In this document: one piece after another, positions 1-5,524 of the stretch
Layout: each line of letters opens with the position of its first letter
How positions within the stretch are numbered: the first letter of the stretch is position 1
Assembly (NCBI GenBank): GCA_965603015.1
Contig: CBFDBJ010000122.1
Location: 1-5,524 of the forward strand
Direction: 5' to 3'
DNA length: 5,524 bases
Source of the DNA: JAUWTJ01 sp965603015
Lineage (GTDB): Bacteria; Pseudomonadota; Alphaproteobacteria; M2410
Made by a program: the position numbers and the translations under genes
Notes under the pieces: generated by a model
The model's database searches: none
Seen by the model: the letters and a program-made list of their open reading frames with translations, nothing else
What the model was told of the DNA's origin: nothing

Positions 1-1643
1 GCCGGATCTTTTGCTCCTGCGACATTGAACGTGCCATCAATATCGGCCTCGCGAGAGCCCCAGCGGAACGCCTGCTCATTGCCTGGAGAGAGTGTTCCGT
101 TCCAGCGGAAGGGCATCATGTCAAAATCGTAGGTCTGGCGGCGTTGCTGGAACTGGGCTGTGTCCACCAGACGGACATCAACCTTGATGCCAAGCCTTTT
201 GAGCGATGTTGCATAGTTGAGCGCGACCTTTTCGAGACTTCGGCTATTGAGGAGGATCTCGAATGCGAAGACCTCGCCGCTCACGTCATGGGTTAAAGCG
301 CCGTCGCGGATGTGCCAACCGGCCTGACCGAGAAGCGAAAGGGCATTGCGGGCATTGCTACGGGCATTTTCCCGATTGCCGTTAACCGGCGCGCGCCAGC
401 CGTGCTGATAAATGTCATCGCGCACACTGGCGCGCCATGGTGCCAGGAGCAGCGCTTCGCGTTCCGAAATCTCCTGTGTCGTCGAAAGCTCGGAATTGTC
501 AAAATAGCTTTGCGTCCGTGCATAAACATCAAAAAAGAAATTGGCATTCATCCATTCAAAGTCGAATGGCAGGATGAGCGCCTCGCGCACGCGGACGTCA
601 CTGAAGATGCCGCGTCTGGTATTGAAGGCAAAGCCGAGCATGCCGCTGGGGCGACTGTGTTCAAATCGGTCGCGGAGCACCAGCGCGTTTCGCGTCCCCG
701 GGAAGTCATAGCCCTTTGCCCAGCGGGCCGGGTCTGCCTCGATACGATAGGAATTCAGTCCCTTTTTAAAGGCCTCGAACTTGGAGTTCTCATCGCGGTA
801 ATATTCCAGCTTGATCGTGTCAAAGTTATGCCGCCCGCGATTGACCGCCAGGCTGCGCGCCCAGTAGTCAGGATTGCGCCGAAAGGTCAGCGACCGGCCC
901 GCATCGACATCGTCTATAATGTAGGGCCCGCTGCCAAGCGGCGCTTTGAGGCTCGTCTCGTTGAAGGTGTTCTGCGTGTAATAGGACTTTGAAACCACGG
1001 ACATCAGGCCGAGCAGGAGCGGGGCTTCGCGGTCTCCGTCCGGGCCGAAGACAAAGCGCACGCGGCCATCGCCTGGTGTTTCAACGCTGGCAATCTTGGA
1101 ATAAAAACGTCTGAGGTTGGGCTGCCCCTGTTCTCTCAGAAGTTCCATCGAGAAGACCACATCCTCGACGGTGACGGGCGTGCCGTCCGAGAACCGGGCA
1201 TGCGGGTTGAGGCGGAACTCGACCCAGCTTCTGTCCTCGGGGGTTTCGATTGTCGCGGCGAGCAATCCGTAAAGCGTAAAAGGCTCATCGGGGCTGCGCA
1301 TCATCAGACTTTCAAACGTCAGCTGGCGGACTTCCCACCACGCCGTGCCCTTGACGATGTAAGGGTTCAGGCTGTCAAAAGCATTCGACTTGGCAATGAC
1401 GACTTCACCGCCCGTGGCGGCGTTTTCACTAACAAACGGGAAGCGGGTGAAGCCGAGCGGCATCTTTGGGTCGCCGTGCATTGCGATGGCGTGTTTGGGG
1501 CCTGTGCCGGGGGGAAGGGCTTCTTGTTCCTGGGCCTGGCTTGCGGTGCTCGCACCAATAAGGGCTGCGCCCAACATTGTTGAAATCAAAACACCGGAAA
1601 TCGATTGGCGGATCTTTTGGTAACTTGTTAGTTTGATGAGCAC
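1..1643 (-). CDS. yejA: YejA-type periplasmic peptide-binding protein of an ABC importer (solute-binding family 5), 3' end cut by the window edge
   Basis: An unbroken minus-strand frame of ~547 codons runs from a GTG at 1643 off the left edge. Residues 1-37 form a Sec signal peptide: K4, K10 and R12, then a hydrophobic stretch at ~15-31, then a likely cut after SQA (~37). The mature part resembles E. coli YejA as I remember it: HGDPKMPLGFTRFPFV (~56-71), SWVEFRLNPHARFSDGTPVT (~139-158), VNRGRHNFDTIKLEYY (~267-282), FSDVRVREALILPFDFEWMN (~347-366) and YDFDMMPFRW (~505-514). In the family this protein binds peptides in the periplasm and delivers them to the YejBEF permease/ATPase; in E. coli that system also takes up microcin C. 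By comparison with the ~600-residue E. coli protein, roughly 80-90 C-terminal residues are missing from view. GTG is chosen because AGGGGA lies 10 nt upstream and the signal peptide begins there; Met23 would remove the charged n-region. Family assignment is firm, the natural ligand is not. Confidence 0.93.
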   Translation of the reverse strand, partial: MLIKLTSYQKIRQSISGVLISTMLGAALIGASTASQAQEQEALPPGTGPKHAIAMHGDPKMPLGFTRFPFVSENAATGGEVVIAKSNAFDSLNPYIVKGTAWWEVRQLTFESLMMRSPDEPFTLYGLLAATIETPEDRSWVEFRLNPHARFSDGTPVTVEDVVFSMELLREQGQPNLRRFYSKIASVETPGDGRVRFVFGPDGDREAPLLLGLMSVVSKSYYTQNTFNETSLKAPLGSGPYIIDDVDAGRSLTFRRNPDYWARSLAVNRGRHNFDTIKLEYYRDENSKFEAFKKGLNSYRIEADPARWAKGYDFPGTRNALVLRDRFEHSRPSGMLGFAFNTRRGIFSDVRVREALILPFDFEWMNANFFFDVYARTQSYFDNSELSTTQEISEREALLLAPWRASVRDDIYQHGWRAPVNGNRENARSNARNALSLLGQAGWHIRDGALTHDVSGEVFAFEILLNSRSLEKVALNYATSLKRLGIKVDVRLVDTAQFQQRRQTYDFDMMPFRWNGTLSPGNEQAFRWGSREADIDGTFNVAGAKDP

Positions 1644-1653
1644 GTCAGACTTT

Positions 1654-1659
1654 TCCCCT
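1654..1659 (-). promoter_or_regulatory. Ribosome binding site that decides the GTG start of yejA
   Basis: Read on the minus strand, AGGGGA ends 10 nt before the GTG at 1643-1641. No ATG with a comparable purine-rich site exists in this frame nearby: the first in-frame ATG is codon 23, inside the signal peptide, preceded by T/A-rich sequence without a Shine-Dalgarno match. The site directly adjoins the inverted repeat at 1659-1679. Confidence 0.6.
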
Positions 1660-1679
1660 GTGAAACCGAGCGATTCACA
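1659..1679. repeat. Inverted repeat TGTGAA-N9-TTCACA just before the yejA ribosome binding site
   Basis: The arms TGTGAA (1659-1664) and TTCACA (1674-1679) are perfectly complementary around a 9-nt spacer. The repeat ends directly at the AGGGGA ribosome binding site, 16 nt before the yejA start. It could be a dimeric regulator's operator (the arms look like CRP half-sites, but the spacing is N11 between TGTGA and TCACA, not the N6 of CRP sites) or a 6-bp RNA hairpin next to the ribosome site. The structure is visible; a function is only inferred. A 6-bp-arm palindrome can arise by chance. Confidence 0.4.
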
Positions 1680-1823
1680 ACATCGCAAATGACCCCCCGA
1701 AAGGCAATGGCCAGCCGGGAGGGCCAACCATAAGGGATAAGGTCTTTCAGGTCTCTGAACTAGGGGAAAAAAACGGCTAAATGCGGGCGACTTTATTGCT
1801 ATTTCTTGATCTTCGAGGGTTTT

Positions 1824-4800
1824 CTATTCTGCTGCCGTCCGGCGCCGCGCCGGGGCTTTTTTCCGCGCAGGCTTTTTTACCTTCGGCTTTGGCAAGGCTT
1901 TCGACTTGGTCTTAACTTTTGTCTTTGTCTTTGTCTTTGTCTTTGTCTTGGCCTTTACCCTGGCCTTCACATTGGTTTGGGCCTTTGCTGCCGGTTCAAT
2001 GCTCTTGACCGTGGCAGATTTCTTCAAAACGTCTTTCAGATAGTGTCCGGTGTAGGAGGCCTTGACCTTGGCTACATCTTCCGGTGTTCCGGCTGCAACG
2101 ATCAGGCCGCCACCATTGCCGCCCTCGGGACCCAGGTCGATGATCCAGTCGGCGGTTTTGATGACCTCAAGATTGTGCTCGATGATGACCATGGAATTGC
2201 CAGTATCAACCAGCTCCTGCAGGACTTCCAGAAGTTTGCGAACATCTTCGAAATGCAGTCCGGTGGTCGGTTCGTCCAAAATGTAGAGCGTTCGCCCGGT
2301 CGCCCGGCGTGAGAGCTCCTTGGCGAGCTTGACTCGCTGGGCTTCGCCGCCCGACAGGGTCGTGGCGGACTGGCCAACCTTGATGTAGCCAAGTCCGACG
2401 CGGCGCAGGGTCTCCAGCTTGTCACGCACGGCCGGAACAGCCTTGAAGAATTCGCAGCCTGCTTCCACATTCATATCCAGAATATCGGCAATGGATTTGT
2501 CCTTGAAGGTAATCTCAAGGGTTTCACGGTTGTAGCGCTTGCCGTGGCATTCATCACACTGAACATAAACGTCTGGCAGAAAGTGCATCTCGATCTTGAG
2601 CAATCCATCCCCCTGACAGGCCTCGCAGCGCCCACCTTTGACGTTGAACGAGAAGCGGCCCGGTTTGTAGCCGCGGGTTTTTGCTTCGGGCAGACCGGCA
2701 AACCAGTCGCGGATCGGGGTGAAGGCGCCGGTATAGGTTGCCGGATTGGAGCGCGGGGTGCGTCCAATGGGGGACTGGTCGATATCAATGACCTTGTCGA
2801 GAAATTCGAGTCCGTCTATGCGGTCGTGGTCGCCAGGATGCTGGCGCGCACCATTGAGCCGGCGTGATGCCGCTTTATACATGGTCTCGACAACGAGCGT
2901 GCTCTTGCCGCCGCCGGAGACGCCGGTGACGCAGGTCATGACGCCAAGCGGGATCTCTGCATCGATGTCTTGCAGATTGTTTTCCCGCGCGCCGACAATG
3001 TGCAGCATGCGGTCCGGATTGATGGGTCGGCGCTGTGCCGGTGTCGGGATTTGTTTGAAGCCCGTCAGGTATTGCCCGGTCAGACTTTCGTTTGACTGCA
3101 TGATCCGCTCCGGGGTGCCCTCGGCCACAACATGGCCGCCGTGAACGCCGGCGCCTGGCCCCATATCAATGACATGGTCGGCGGCAAGGATTGCTTCCTC
3201 GTCATGCTCGACGACAATGACGGTGTTGCCGAGGTCGCGCAGTCTGACCAGGGTTTCAAGCAGCCGCTCGTTGTCTCGCTGATGCAGACCAATTGACGGT
3301 TCATCCAGCACATAGAGAACGCCGGTCAGGCCTGAGCCGATCTGTGAGGCAAGGCGGATGCGCTGGCTCTCGCCGCCAGACAGGGTTCCGGATTTTCGTG
3401 ACAGGTTGAGATATTCCAGGCCGACGTTATTCAGAAAGTTGAGGCGGTCGCGGATTTCCTTGAGGATCCGTGCGGCGATTTCCTTCTGCTTCTTGCTAAA
3501 TGTCTTGTCGATAGAGGCAAACCAGTCGTGGGCATCGCGAATGGAGAGCGAGGCAATTTCGCTGACATGCTTGCCGCCGATTTTGACCGCCAGAGCCTCG
3601 GGTTTCAGGCGGTGGCCCTCGCACACTTCACACGGGGCGATGCTTTGGAACTGCTCCATTTCCTCACGCACCCAGGCGCTGTCGGTCTCACGGAACCGGC
3701 GCTGAAGATTAGGGATGACGCCTTCAAAAGGTTTCTTTGTCTCATAGCGCCGGACGCCGTCATCGTAGACAAAGCGGATGACCGTCTTGCCTGTACCGTA
3801 GAGGATAAAATTGCGTGCTTTTTGCGGCAGGTCTTCCCAGGGTTCCGTGACCGAGAACTTGTAGTGTCGCGCAATCGCATCAAGGGTTTGAAGGTAATAG
3901 GGCGACGAGGACTTTGACCACGGCGCGACGGCGCCTTCGCGCAGGGAAAGACTTTCGTTTGGAACGACGAGCATTTCATCGAAATAAAACTGGGTGCCGA
4001 GACCATCACAGGTCGGGCAGGCGCCAAAGGGATTGTTGAACGAAAACAGCCGCGGTTCGATTTCTTCAATCGTGAAGCCGGAGACGGGGCAGGCGAATTT
4101 GGCCGAAAAGATGATGCGTTCTGCATTGCCATTTTCGTCCTGGCCGTCGGCCAGTTCAGCAATCGCCAGGCCGTCGGCAAGCTCAAGGGCGGTTTCGAGC
4201 GAATCCGCAATCCGGTTCCCCATGTCCGGTCGGACCACCAGCCGGTCCACGACCACATCAATGTCATGTTTGACCTTCTTGTTGAGGGTCGGCGGGTTTT
4301 CGAGCTCATGGAACTCACCGTCCACCTTGACCCGCTGAAAGCCGCGTCTCAGAAGGTCGCCAAATTCCTTGCGGTATTCACCTTTGCGGCCGCGCACGAT
4401 CGGAGCCAGAAGAAAAAGGCGCGTTCCCTTTTCCAGTTTTTTGATCCGGTCAGCCATCTGGGTCACCGTCTGGCTCTCGATTGGCAGGCCGGTGGCGGGC
4501 GAATAGGGGATGCCGACCCGCGCGAAAAGGAGCCGCATGTAGTCGTAGATCTCGGTGACGGTGCCGACCGTTGAACGCGGATTGCGCGAGGTGGTCTTTT
4601 GCTCAATGGAGATCGCGGGCGACAAGCCTTCGATGCTGTCCACATCGGGCTTTTGCATCAGCTCGAGAAATTGCCGTGCGTAAGCTGACAGGCTTTCCAC
4701 ATAACGTCTTTGTCCCTCGGCATAGATTGTATCGAACGCGAGCGACGATTTTCCGGACCCGGACAGGCCGGTAATCACAACCAGTTTGTCGCGCGGTATA

Positions 4801-4862
4801 ACAACATCAATGTCGCGAAGATTGTGCTCTCTGGCACCGCGAACCGTAATTTCTGTCAGCAT
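1824..4862 (-). CDS. uvrA: Excinuclease ABC subunit A (UvrA), DNA damage-recognition ATPase
   Basis: Complete gene of 1012 residues. UvrA dimers scan DNA in the cytoplasm, recognise bulky lesions and load UvrB for nucleotide excision repair. Both ABC modules are intact. Module I has Walker A GLSGSGKSS (32-40), signature LSGGESQR (494-501), Walker B VLDEPSIGLHQRD (518-530) and His553. Module II has Walker A GVSGGGKST (647-655), signature LSGGEAQR (837-844), Walker B ILDEPTTGLH (861-870) and His895. The UvrB-binding and insertion region follows module I's Walker A. The C-terminal zinc module is complete (C746, C749, C769, C772). The first keeps C258, C282 and C285 but has Ser261 where E. coli has Cys. 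The ATG is fixed: an in-frame TAA lies two codons upstream, and ITVRGAREHNL begins at residue 5. The Shine-Dalgarno is weak (only GAG about 11 nt away). E. coli UvrA has ~940 residues; the excess is a basic tail at ~947-1012. The stop is TAG. Confidence 0.98.
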   Translation of the reverse strand: MLTEITVRGAREHNLRDIDVVIPRDKLVVITGLSGSGKSSLAFDTIYAEGQRRYVESLSAYARQFLELMQKPDVDSIEGLSPAISIEQKTTSRNPRSTVGTVTEIYDYMRLLFARVGIPYSPATGLPIESQTVTQMADRIKKLEKGTRLFLLAPIVRGRKGEYRKEFGDLLRRGFQRVKVDGEFHELENPPTLNKKVKHDIDVVVDRLVVRPDMGNRIADSLETALELADGLAIAELADGQDENGNAERIIFSAKFACPVSGFTIEEIEPRLFSFNNPFGACPTCDGLGTQFYFDEMLVVPNESLSLREGAVAPWSKSSSPYYLQTLDAIARHYKFSVTEPWEDLPQKARNFILYGTGKTVIRFVYDDGVRRYETKKPFEGVIPNLQRRFRETDSAWVREEMEQFQSIAPCEVCEGHRLKPEALAVKIGGKHVSEIASLSIRDAHDWFASIDKTFSKKQKEIAARILKEIRDRLNFLNNVGLEYLNLSRKSGTLSGGESQRIRLASQIGSGLTGVLYVLDEPSIGLHQRDNERLLETLVRLRDLGNTVIVVEHDEEAILAADHVIDMGPGAGVHGGHVVAEGTPERIMQSNESLTGQYLTGFKQIPTPAQRRPINPDRMLHIVGARENNLQDIDAEIPLGVMTCVTGVSGGGKSTLVVETMYKAASRRLNGARQHPGDHDRIDGLEFLDKVIDIDQSPIGRTPRSNPATYTGAFTPIRDWFAGLPEAKTRGYKPGRFSFNVKGGRCEACQGDGLLKIEMHFLPDVYVQCDECHGKRYNRETLEITFKDKSIADILDMNVEAGCEFFKAVPAVRDKLETLRRVGLGYIKVGQSATTLSGGEAQRVKLAKELSRRATGRTLYILDEPTTGLHFEDVRKLLEVLQELVDTGNSMVIIEHNLEVIKTADWIIDLGPEGGNGGGLIVAAGTPEDVAKVKASYTGHYLKDVLKKSATVKSIEPAAKAQTNVKARVKAKTKTKTKTKTKVKTKSKALPKPKVKKPARKKAPARRRTAAE
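1909..1956. repeat. In-frame hexanucleotide tandem repeat within the 3' end of uvrA
   Basis: Four perfect GTCTTT units (1921-1944) plus a one-base variant GTCTTG (1945-1950) are flanked by decayed units: GTCTTA and ACTTTT at 1909-1920, GCCTTT at 1951-1956. On the coding (minus) strand this reads as AAG ACA five times, giving alternating Lys-Thr within the UvrA tail. Because the unit is six bases, gain or loss of copies by strand slippage leaves the reading frame intact and only changes tail length. The graded decay at both edges suggests repeat expansion followed by point mutation. Confidence 0.9.
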
Positions 4863-4923
4863 TTGTTATCAATCTCGAACTGGTCTGGTCGGGGTTTCGG
4901 GTAGCGGGTGGGATGATTCCTGC

Positions 4924-4951
4924 TTGACTCAAAGTGCTTTGGCAGTATAGA
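4924..4951 (+). promoter_or_regulatory. Candidate sigma-70 promoter for ssb
   Basis: TTGACT (4924-4929, five of six matches to the -35 consensus) is followed after 16 bp by TATAGA (4946-4951, four of six matches to the -10 consensus). Transcription would start near 4958, giving an ssb leader of ~160 nt. Its -10 shares bases 4946-4949 with the uvrA -10 on the other strand, so the two promoters overlap and cannot be occupied together. It also overlaps the LexA box by two bases. A shorter-leader promoter nearer ssb cannot be excluded. Confidence 0.5.
4944..4949 (-). promoter_or_regulatory. -10 element of the uvrA promoter
   Basis: The minus strand reads TATACT, five of six matches to the sigma-70 -10 consensus, directly downstream of the LexA box. 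The expected transcription start is near 4937, leaving a leader of ~75 nt. No good -35 lies at 16-18 bp: the hexamers there are C/T-rich (TCCTTC, TTCCTT). The promoter therefore either relies on its -10, uses an activator, or is intrinsically weak. Its position next to the operator supports the assignment. Confidence 0.6.
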
Positions 4952-4964
4952 ACAAAAAGGGAAC
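4950..4964. promoter_or_regulatory. LexA operator (SOS box) of the alphaproteobacterial type
   Basis: GAACAAAAAGGGAAC matches the direct-repeat LexA site of alphaproteobacteria, GAAC-N7-GAAC, exactly in both half-sites and spacing (equivalently GTTC-N7-GTTC on the other strand). It lies immediately upstream of the uvrA -10, in the -10/-35 spacer, and overlaps the last two bases of the candidate ssb -10. Bound LexA would therefore block RNA polymerase at uvrA and possibly at ssb, with release after RecA-stimulated LexA cleavage. I recall published work on the Sinorhizobium meliloti uvrA-ssb divergent promoters describing a LexA site in this spacer. No third GAAC follows at the same spacing. 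Confidence 0.88.
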
Positions 4965-5121
4965 AAGAAGGAAGCCCCGAAAGTTGATCCCGCTAATAAT
5001 TTGTCGGGCAAATATGTTGTGGACAAGTCCTATAACCAGGCTGGCTTTTCACAGGCTCCCTGGCTAGTGTCCGACTTCAAGAATTCGTACCCATTTACGT
5101 GTGGGAAACTGGAGGAATATC

Positions 5122-5524
5122 ATGGCAGGCAGCGTCAACAAAGTCATTCTCATTGGCAATTTGGGCGCGGATCCGGAAATCCGTCACACACAGGATGGCC
5201 GTCCGATTGCGAACCTCAGTATCGCGACTTCGGAGTCGTGGCGGGACCGCAATACCGGCGAGCGCAAGGAAAAGACCGAATGGCACCGCGTTGTCGTGTT
5301 CTCCGAAGGCCTTGCCAAGATTGTCGAGCAATATCTGAAAAAGGGCTCCAAGGTTTATATCGAGGGCCAGCTGCAAACCCGCAAGTGGACCGACCAAAGC
5401 GGGAATGACAAATATTCCACCGAGGTGGTTCTGTCGGGCTTCAACGGCACACTGACCATGTTGGACAGCCGCAGTGGCGGCGGCGATGGCGGTGGCTCCG
5501 GTGGTGGTGGCGGCGACTTCGGCG
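5122..5524 (+). CDS. ssb: Single-stranded DNA-binding protein (SSB), 3' end cut by the window edge
   Basis: The first 134 codons are visible. SSB works as a homotetramer that coats single-stranded DNA in replication, recombination and repair. The OB fold is complete and close to E. coli SSB: VNKVILIGNLGADPEIR (5-21), ATSESWRDRNTGE (35-47), TEWHRVVVF (52-60), YIEGQLQTRKWTDQSG (79-94). The aromatic residues that stack on DNA in E. coli (W40, W54, F60, W88) appear as W40, W54, F60 and W89, and the tetramer-related His55 is present. From ~residue 116 begins a Gly/Asp/Ser linker. The acidic C-terminal tip that binds partner proteins is beyond the edge. The start is firm: GGAGG at 5111-5115 lies 6 nt before the ATG, and MAGSVNKV is the expected beginning. 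It is divergent from uvrA. Confidence 0.97.
   Translation, partial: MAGSVNKVILIGNLGADPEIRHTQDGRPIANLSIATSESWRDRNTGERKEKTEWHRVVVFSEGLAKIVEQYLKKGSKVYIEGQLQTRKWTDQSGNDKYSTEVVLSGFNGTLTMLDSRSGGGDGGGSGGGGGDFG

Larger units (their letters stand above)
1644..1823. other. Spacer between uvrA and yejA, no gene
   Basis: This 180-bp stretch between the uvrA stop and the yejA GTG should hold the uvrA terminator and any yejA promoter. I find no convincing Rho-independent terminator. A minus-strand T7 run (complement of 1767-1773) has no stem before it, and the small stems at 1746-1759 and 1708-1726 have no T-tract after them. No clear sigma-70 promoter for yejA stands out. Either termination is Rho-dependent or yejA receives readthrough from uvrA. 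The only distinct structure is the inverted repeat at 1659-1679. Confidence 0.6.
4863..5121. promoter_or_regulatory. Divergent uvrA-ssb regulatory region
   Basis: This 259-bp spacer separates two genes transcribed away from each other and contains no credible gene. Promoter signals cluster at 4924-4964, which implies a leader of ~75 nt for uvrA and ~160 nt for ssb. The rest of the ssb leader contains an A/T-rich stretch (4994-5002) and a TATAAC (5031-5036) without a matching -35, so a second, closer ssb promoter is possible but unsupported. Head-to-head ssb-uvrA order is common in alphaproteobacteria. Confidence 0.8.

Noticed and set aside
312..992. Plus-strand open frame of 226 codons
   Set aside because: It lies entirely opposite the YejA-like gene, whose minus-strand product matches a known family along its length. 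The plus-strand translation has no recognisable motif and no ribosome binding site; it is an antisense shadow.
1659..1679. CRP/FNR binding site before yejA
   Set aside because: The half-sites resemble TGTGA/TCACA, but the spacer is 11 bp between them instead of the 6 bp of CRP, so a CRP call is not supported; it is kept only as an unassigned inverted repeat.
1708..1726. TGGCC/GGCCA inverted repeat, considered as a terminator or operator
   Set aside because: The stem is only 5 bp with a 9-nt loop and no T-tract on either strand; in GC-rich DNA this is expected by chance.
1746..1759. Perfect 5-bp stem TTCAG/CTGAA with loop GTCT, considered as the uvrA terminator
   Set aside because: On the minus strand the T-run precedes the stem instead of following it, and the stem is short and A/T-containing.
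1806..2312. Plus-strand frame with a Leu-Cys repeat resembling a membrane segment
   Set aside because: The LCLCLC run is only the reverse reading of the AAGACA repeat in uvrA, and the frame overlaps the conserved UvrA C-terminal ABC module.
5037..5057. Direct repeat CAGGCT twice, and a CCAGG/CCTGG pairing, in the ssb leader
   Set aside because: These are five- to six-base matches with no fixed relation to promoter or start signals; too short to support a site or a riboswitch.
5001..5408. Plus-strand 135-codon frame overlapping ssb
   Set aside because: It reads the ssb region in another frame. ssb has a proper GGAGG site and an unmistakable SSB product, while this frame resembles nothing.

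Overview
This is an ordinary chromosomal segment of an alphaproteobacterium, most likely of the order Hyphomicrobiales. Three observations support that placement: uvrA and ssb are arranged head to head, the spacer between them carries an alphaproteobacterial-type LexA operator (GAAC-N7-GAAC), and the UvrA sequence has alpha-type wording such as CPVSGF in the first zinc module and GVSGGGKST in the second Walker A. The genus cannot be named from this window. I see no mobile element, CRISPR array, tRNA, rRNA or phage gene.

Layout, left to right. (1) Positions 1-1643, minus strand: the first ~547 codons of a YejA-type periplasmic peptide-binding protein, with GTG start and signal peptide; the 3' end lies beyond the left edge. 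(2) Positions 1644-1823: a 180-bp spacer with no convincing terminator, and a 21-bp inverted repeat just before the yejA ribosome binding site. (3) Positions 1824-4862, minus strand: complete uvrA of 1012 codons, the excinuclease ABC damage-recognition ATPase, with a lysine-rich C-terminal tail partly encoded by an in-frame hexanucleotide repeat. (4) Positions 4863-5121: the divergent regulatory region, where a LexA box lies against a good minus-strand -10 and overlaps the -10 of a plus-strand promoter. (5) Positions 5122-5524, plus strand: the start of ssb, through the whole OB fold and into the glycine-rich linker, cut by the right edge.

uvrA and ssb both belong to DNA repair and replication and appear to share one LexA-controlled regulatory node. 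The YejA-like gene is a nutrient or peptide import component that follows uvrA on the same strand with no obvious functional link, and is probably the first gene of a yejABEF-type transporter operon continuing to the left. Nothing here looks like a previously undescribed system. The points most worth a second look are the overlapping divergent promoters with their operator, the repeat-encoded basic tail of UvrA, and the inverted repeat before yejA.
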